This document shows, in pieces, positions 49,028 through 53,908 of a stretch of DNA of 53,908 bases (position 1 is its first letter; the number at the start of each line of letters is the position of its first letter). The notes beneath the pieces are model-generated. The model had not been told where the DNA came from, did no database searches, and saw only the letters and a program-made list of their open reading frames with translations. Source of the DNA: Burkholderiales bacterium (GTDB taxonomy: Bacteria > Pseudomonadota > Gammaproteobacteria > Burkholderiales > UBA11063); assembly GCA_019748155.1 (NCBI GenBank), contig JAIEPY010000075.1, positions 1-53,908 on the forward strand, read 5' to 3'. Position numbers and translations under genes: made by a program.

Positions 49028-51064
49028 TTATATTCCAGAATAAATTTGCTTATTATGAAACCATAATTCTACTAATTGTTTTGCGTGAATAGGGTACTTA
49101 TCAACCAGTAATTTAGCAATATCTCGTGCAGCATGCAAAATATCCAGATCTTCCTCCAAATTCGCAAAACGCAATGCGGGTAATCCACTTTGGCGTTGTC
49201 CGAGTAGCTCGCCGGGTCCACGGATCAGTAAATCCTGACGTGCGATTTCAAAGCCATCAGTTGAAGTTGAGATAACTTTAAGCCGTTGTTTGGCAATTTC
49301 ACTGAGTTTATTTTCATAAAGTAAGATACATTGACTCTCTATATCACCACGACCAACTCGACCGCGTAATTGATGAAGTTGTGCTAGACCCATGCGTTCG
49401 CTGTGCTCGATAATCATAATGCTGGCATTAGGTACATCGACACCTACTTCAATGACGGTAGTTGCAACTAAAACCTGAGTCCATCCTGACACAAAATCCG
49501 CCATGATCTCTGCCTTGTCTTTAGGCTTCATCTTGCCATGTACTAAGCCAACTTTAATTGGTACTAATGCTACGCAAAGTTCGTTATAGGTGTTAATCGC
49601 ATTTTCTAACTCTAATTTTTCAGATTCTTCAATTAGCGGACAAACCCAATAAGACTGATGTCCCAGGTTAGCATGCTCTCTAACAAATTTTAAGACTTCA
49701 TTACGGCGATTGTTGTTGATTAGTAAGGTTTTAATCGGAGTCCTACCTGGAGGCAGCTCGTCGATGCTTGAAACGTCTAAATCTGCATAATAACTCATTG
49801 CCAGAGAGCGTGGAATTGGCGTTGCTGACATCATTAATTGATGCGGGAACTGATCCTTATTTCCTTTATTAACCAAGGCTAAGCGTTGCTCAACTCCAAA
49901 GCGATGCTGTTCATCAATAACAACTAAGCCTAAATTGGCAAATTCAACATTCTTTTGAAATACCGCATGGGTACCAATGATTAATTGCGCGCTACCATCG
50001 GCACAAGCTTGTGCTGCTAATTTTTTTTGTTTAGGGGTGAGACTACCTGCTAACCAAACTACTTTAATTGAGAATGGTTCAAGTAACTTACTGATTTTGC
50101 TATAGTGCTGCTCAGCTAAAATCTCAGTGGGTGCCATAATTACTGCTTGAAACTGATTTTCAATGGCGGTTAATGCGCTAATAGTAGCAACAATAGTTTT
50201 ACCGCTACCAACATCACCTTGGAGTAAACGATTCATTTGTTGTGCTTGTGCCATGTCTTGCAATATTTCGCGCAATACTTTATTCTGTGCTTTAGTTAAC
50301 TCAAATGGTAGCTTAGCCAGCAGTGGAATTAGGTATTGATTGGTGGTTTTAATTGCTGGTGCCGGATGGTGATGCTTGGTAGCATAAATTTTTTGCATTA
50401 ACAATTGCTGCGCAATTAGTTCATCAAATTTTAATCGTCTTAGCGCTTGTTGTTGATAATTATTAGCAAATTGTTGCGGCGTTAATTTGTGTAATGTTAA
50501 CAATGCTTGTTCTAAACCTAATAGCTGATGCTTGTCTAGAATGCTTTGCGGTAAAGTTTCCATTATCAAATTAGCATCAAATAATTGATCAACTAAATTA
50601 ATTATAACGCTGTTTGCTAAGCCGTTGGTGGTAGGGTAAATCGGACTAAAGGTATTACTAAGCTTGACTTCTTCGTTGACGGTTTGAATTTTGGGGTGAA
50701 CAATAGTTTTGTTACCCATATAGTCATTTTTGATTTCACCATGAGCACGAATTTGTTTACCAATAGCGTATTGGGTTGCATAGCTAGGAAAAAAATGAAA
50801 AAACAGTAAAGTGATAATAGAACTACCATCATCGATACGGACTAAAAGTTGTTTGGTCTTTCGATGAACAATTTCATGACCAATAATTTTACCTTGGACC
50901 ATAACTTGTTGCCCAGGCTTTACTTCAGCAATCGGATAGACTTTGGTTAAATCTTCATAGCGCAATGGAATGTGCAAAGCCAAATCCCAGTAGCAAAGCA
51001 GGTTTAATTTGGCTAATTTGGCAGAAATTTTTGCAACGTTGTGCAGAGGTTCAAGAATTTGCAT
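49028..51064 (-). CDS. recG: ATP-dependent DNA helicase RecG
   Basis: A 678-residue branch-migration helicase. The N-terminal wedge/OB domain includes VMVQGKIIGHEIVHRKTKQL; Walker A is LLQGDVGSGKT; the DEAD-type box is VVIDEQHRFGV; motif III is MSATPIPRSLAM and motif VI HQLRGRVGRG. Full length and intact. It repairs stalled replication forks. Sits mid-operon after lptM, 20 bp. Confidence 0.97.
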   Translation of the reverse strand: MQILEPLHNVAKISAKLAKLNLLCYWDLALHIPLRYEDLTKVYPIAEVKPGQQVMVQGKIIGHEIVHRKTKQLLVRIDDGSSIITLLFFHFFPSYATQYAIGKQIRAHGEIKNDYMGNKTIVHPKIQTVNEEVKLSNTFSPIYPTTNGLANSVIINLVDQLFDANLIMETLPQSILDKHQLLGLEQALLTLHKLTPQQFANNYQQQALRRLKFDELIAQQLLMQKIYATKHHHPAPAIKTTNQYLIPLLAKLPFELTKAQNKVLREILQDMAQAQQMNRLLQGDVGSGKTIVATISALTAIENQFQAVIMAPTEILAEQHYSKISKLLEPFSIKVVWLAGSLTPKQKKLAAQACADGSAQLIIGTHAVFQKNVEFANLGLVVIDEQHRFGVEQRLALVNKGNKDQFPHQLMMSATPIPRSLAMSYYADLDVSSIDELPPGRTPIKTLLINNNRRNEVLKFVREHANLGHQSYWVCPLIEESEKLELENAINTYNELCVALVPIKVGLVHGKMKPKDKAEIMADFVSGWTQVLVATTVIEVGVDVPNASIMIIEHSERMGLAQLHQLRGRVGRGDIESQCILLYENKLSEIAKQRLKVISTSTDGFEIARQDLLIRGPGELLGQRQSGLPALRFANLEEDLDILHAARDIAKLLVDKYPIHAKQLVELWFHNKQIYSGI

Positions 51065-51084
51065 AATGCCAGTAGTATAACTGA

Positions 51085-51336
51085 TTAGTCAGCGTTTGGT
51101 ATACTTTCAGCATTATGTGACACTGTTTTTAAGTTTGCAGACTCTTTTGATTCTGTAATGTAAGCTGGTAACAATGATTTAGGTGTGGCACTTTCGGCAT
51201 TAGTTGCTGGTGCATATTGGTTTTTACTCATATTTTGGGTTGGTGCACCTTTTTGCGGTAAATAAAGTGGACCTGAATAACCACAAGCAACAATAAATAA
51301 AGTTGGAATAGCCAGCAAGCTAATTTGTTTGAACAT
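51085..51336 (-). CDS. lptM: LptM-like LPS translocon lipoprotein
   Basis: An 83-residue lipoprotein with lipobox ending at C18 (LFIVAC), directly followed by GYSGPLYLPQKG, the CGxxGPLYLP signature of LptM (YifL), which helps mature the LptDE translocon in the outer membrane. The remainder is low complexity. It is 11 bp after the flavodoxin-type reductase gene and 20 bp before recG; the usual neighbour lysA is not present. Confidence 0.88.
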   Translation of the reverse strand: MFKQISLLAIPTLFIVACGYSGPLYLPQKGAPTQNMSKNQYAPATNAESATPKSLLPAYITESKESANLKTVSHNAESIPNAD

Positions 51337-51347
51337 GATTTTACCTA

Positions 51348-52331
51348 TTAAATAGATGGTGTGAAAACATCGGAGTAGAAATTACGTTTATCTAATTTTA
51401 ACTGTGAAGAGGCAATATTATACAAGTTTTCAATCATTGCTGGGTTGCCACAGGCATAAATTTCATGTTGGTTAAGATCATTAAAGCTTTCTTGGATATA
51501 ATCGGTTACCATTCCCGTATAATAACCTTCAGTTTTATCGTTAGTACATAAGGTAACTTTCAGGTTTAATTGGTTTTGCCAGACTGGCAGGATTTCTGTT
51601 AGATAAAAATCTTCTGCTGTGAAATTGCCCCAAATTAAATGTAATTCTCGTTGATTATTTTCAGCAATCATTTGTTCCAAGATTGCTTTAATTGGTGCAA
51701 ACCCAGTACCAGTACAAACCATTAGGGCTGGTTTAGTGGTATTTTGTAAAGTAAAATTACCCATTGGACCTTTAAAGCGCAAGATTTGGTTGATTGTTAA
51801 AGTTTGCCAAGCTGCTTCGGAAAATACACCACCTTGTCGATAGCGTATATGTAATTCAATTATTCCTTTGCTTGTTGGTGAATTTGCAATTGAATAGCTG
51901 CGGTTTTTACCTTCATAGATGATATCAATATATTGACCAGCATAAAATTCAAAAATTTGATTAGCCGGTAGTTTTAATTTAAGAATGGCGACACTGCCAA
52001 CTTTATCAATTGATTCTATTTTAGAGGGCATAGTTTTTATGGGGAATCCATTAGTAAAACCGGGTATATCAAGTATAACGTCGCTATGCGCAGATGCTTT
52101 ACATAATAGGATATAGTTATTTGCAATATCATCATCGCTTAATGCTATTTTATTATATTCTTCCAGCTCAATGTCACCATGAGTAACTTTACATTTGCAA
52201 GCCCCGCAAGAGCCACTTTTACAGCCATGCGGCAGATTAATTTTTGCTTGTAGTGCTGCATTTAGTAAGTTTTCCTGAGCATTAACTGAAAATTCTAGCG
52301 ATCCTTGCTCGATGGTAACTTTATATCCCAT
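51348..52331 (-). CDS. 2Fe-2S ferredoxin/FAD/NAD(P) oxidoreductase
   Basis: A 327-residue electron-transfer reductase. The N-terminal plant-type [2Fe-2S] ferredoxin domain has C37, C42, C45 (CKSGSCGAC) and C77. Residues about 95-200 bind FAD (RSYSIANSP) and the rest binds NAD(P)H (MVCTGTGFAPIKAIL, and CGNPAM). This domain order is that of CDP-6-deoxy-glucoseen reductase-like and phenol or benzoate oxygenase reductases. The physiological partner is unknown. First gene of the operon that runs on to lptM and recG. Confidence 0.88.
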   Translation of the reverse strand: MGYKVTIEQGSLEFSVNAQENLLNAALQAKINLPHGCKSGSCGACKCKVTHGDIELEEYNKIALSDDDIANNYILLCKASAHSDVILDIPGFTNGFPIKTMPSKIESIDKVGSVAILKLKLPANQIFEFYAGQYIDIIYEGKNRSYSIANSPTSKGIIELHIRYRQGGVFSEAAWQTLTINQILRFKGPMGNFTLQNTTKPALMVCTGTGFAPIKAILEQMIAENNQRELHLIWGNFTAEDFYLTEILPVWQNQLNLKVTLCTNDKTEGYYTGMVTDYIQESFNDLNQHEIYACGNPAMIENLYNIASSQLKLDKRNFYSDVFTPSI

Positions 52332-52529
52332 GGTTAAATATCCTATTAAGTTGATATACTATTGCATTATTGTAGCATAATTTAGACTTAAATGGCTAAG
52401 CAGCGTTGACATTGATAATGTATATAAATTACACCTAATTACATTTACCGCTAGAAATAAATACTTTGTGTATAAAAATATAGACTGCGCTATAATTCAG
52501 CTTATAATGAAATAAAAGGGATGATAACA

Positions 52530-53483
52530 TTGACTAAAAAATTTTTAATAATCGCCGATCCTCTGGAAAAATTTAATATTTATGGCGACTCAACCTATTT
52601 GCTGATGTTAACTGCACAAGATTTGAACTACCAAGTTAGCTACTGTTTGCCCGGTGATATATATGCTCTGAATGATCAGGCATTGGCAAATATCAGCGAG
52701 CTTGAATTAACTCACGGAGTGGCGCAGATATATAGCACTATGGATTGGTTTAAAGTGGTTGAGCGCTTAGAAGGAGTTAATTTAAAGCATTTTGATGCTA
52801 TTTTTGTACGAAATGATCCACCGTTTAATATGGAGTATTATTACCTTACCCAGCTTTTAGAATTAGCGGAACGTGCTGGAGTTAAAGTTATTAATCGTCC
52901 GGGTATTTTACGTAATTTTAATGAGAAATTAACGATATTAAACTTTCCAGACTTAATTACACCAACCCTAGTCAGCAAAAATAAGCAAGTGATTTTAGAG
53001 TTTATTAAACAGCATGGAGTATGTGTTGCCAAACCAATTGATATGATGGCAGGACGTGGGGTGTTTCGTATTGCGAATGACGATCCTAATCAAGGCGCAA
53101 TTTTAGAGAATCTTACCAATTATTTTAGCCAAACGATTATGGTGCAGAAATTTATTCCTGAAGTTATTTATGGTGATAAACGAATTTTTATCATTAATGG
53201 TGAAGTTGTTGATCATTGTTTGTATCGTATTCCTCAAGATGGGCAGATTAGAGGTAATTTAGCCGTTGGTGGTCGTGGTGAAGTGCACCCATTAAATGAA
53301 GATGATTATCGAATTGCTAATATAGTAGCTCAGTGGACCAAAGAACATGGGGTAGTTGTGGCTGGAATCGATGTTATTGGTAAATGTTTAACCGAAGTTA
53401 ATCTTACCAGTCCAACGGCAATGCAGCAGATATATCAGCAAGCAGGAGTTAATGTTGCTGAGTTGATTTTAAAGAATATTTAA
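52530..53483 (+). CDS. gshB: Glutathione synthetase
   Basis: About 317 residues, ATP-grasp fold, joining glycine to gamma-glutamylcysteine. FLIIADPLEKFNIYGDSTY at the N-terminus, VRNDPPFNMEYYY, VAKPIDMMAGRGVFR, and GGRGEVHPLNEDD and EVNLTSPT at the C-terminus match GshB. The frame is open from an ATG at 52521, but that ATG touches the AAAAGGG sequence. A TTG at 52530 (reading MTKKFLII) has the same sequence at about 8 bp and lines up with the E. coli start, so I prefer it. No gshA nearby. Confidence 0.95.
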   Translation: MTKKFLIIADPLEKFNIYGDSTYLLMLTAQDLNYQVSYCLPGDIYALNDQALANISELELTHGVAQIYSTMDWFKVVERLEGVNLKHFDAIFVRNDPPFNMEYYYLTQLLELAERAGVKVINRPGILRNFNEKLTILNFPDLITPTLVSKNKQVILEFIKQHGVCVAKPIDMMAGRGVFRIANDDPNQGAILENLTNYFSQTIMVQKFIPEVIYGDKRIFIINGEVVDHCLYRIPQDGQIRGNLAVGGRGEVHPLNEDDYRIANIVAQWTKEHGVVVAGIDVIGKCLTEVNLTSPTAMQQIYQQAGVNVAELILKNI

Positions 53484-53908
53484 AAGGCAATGCTTAGAGA
53501 ATTTGGAGTAATAAAACCTAAATGATAATCATATAGAATTGAACACTCAGCACCATTGGAAGCTTTACCAGTGTTGCTGCTGGTATTACAAAAATCGAAC
53601 AGGAACTGAACAGATAATTCAATGCCTGAAATTCACACTATTATTAACGCAAGGTTACAACAAATCCTCAGTTCAATGCATTGCAGTAGCTTGCTGTATG
53701 ACAAAAGTACAACAAACTTACAACAGAATTTCACAGCTAACGCATGAGGTATAAGTTATACTATTTACTTTTTGTTATCATATATGGTAATATCCCACCA
53801 TGAATAAGTACGAAATAATCTACTACAGCGATAAAATGCATCCGCTGAGGTGAGATGCACCACTTGAAAGCTTAATTTTGAGCTATAATTTGTAACTAAA
53901 AATTGGAG
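53484..53908. other. Gene-poor tail of the window
   Basis: No confident gene. A 71-codon frame at 53539-53754 is rich in C, Q and T in patterns not typical of protein. A short frame at 53800-53853 (17 codons, MNKYEIIYYSDK then a stop) resembles the N-terminus of RelE/ParE-type toxins, perhaps a decayed toxin. A CDS may begin just beyond the end. Confidence 0.4.

Noticed and set aside
53539-53754. 71-codon frame in the tail after gshB
   Set aside because: Residue composition (many C, Q, T, W) is unlike a folded protein and no RBS is present; other frames in the same stretch look equally random.
53800-53853. 17-codon frame resembling the start of a RelE/ParE toxin
   Set aside because: Too short to call; the resemblance rests on MNKYEIIYYSDK only, and the following sequence does not continue in any frame.

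Overview
The window reads as a chromosomal segment of an AT-rich betaproteobacterium, probably close to the Neisseriales. The clues are a pilMNOPQ-aroK operon, an rsmB-ntrY-ntrX cluster, a full atpIBEFHAGDC operon, waaC/waaA LPS-core genes, an lptM lipoprotein gene, and a GGCC-type restriction-modification pair whose endonuclease resembles NgoPII and whose methylase resembles M.HaeIII. The assignment rests on gene content read by eye. No rRNA or tRNA gene was seen.

Layout. 1-7.5 kb: a decayed APC permease remnant, an OsmC protein, a lipA operon on the minus strand, a small SnoaL-like protein, an internally deleted SDR remnant, a small basic ORF with an intrinsic terminator inside its coding region, a GadC-like permease, a DUF2164 protein and a GNAT. 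7.5-13.2 kb: three tandem genes that look like phage defence (dCTP-deaminase-like protein with a long extra N-terminus, RecQ helicase fused to a phosphoribosyltransferase domain, DprA-like protein), ending 1 bp before metH. 17-21.2 kb: a second defence block (DUF262, HEPN, restriction endonuclease, cytosine-C5 methylase) preceded by a 16-bp perfect inverted repeat. 21.2-23.4 kb: ksgA and a CoA-transferase pair. 23.4-42.6 kb: an unbroken minus-strand run of core genes (aroK, type IV pilus, ATP synthase, cysS, ntrX/ntrY, rsmB, fpr). 42.6-43.2 kb: a very AT-rich gene-free gap with several DnaA-box-like motifs. 43.2-47.3 kb: plus-strand waaC, waaA, a ParA ATPase and a basic partner protein. 47.3-52.3 kb: a minus-strand recG operon. 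52.5-53.5 kb: gshB, then a gene-poor tail.

The most interesting large-scale signal is near 41.8-46.7 kb. Two copies of a parS-like 16-mer, each sitting in a longer perfect palindrome at the 3' end of a gene, flank the AT-rich gap, and a ParA gene lies just beyond. Genes diverge from the gap on both sides. Together these suggest an origin-proximal region, and the gap is a candidate oriC. The most interesting accessory signals are the deaminase/RecQ-PRTase/DprA cassette, which may be a new composite of dCTP-deaminase and ShosTA-like defence, and the small basic ORF with an internal terminator, which resembles the non-stop mRNA arrangement of ArfA ribosome-rescue genes.
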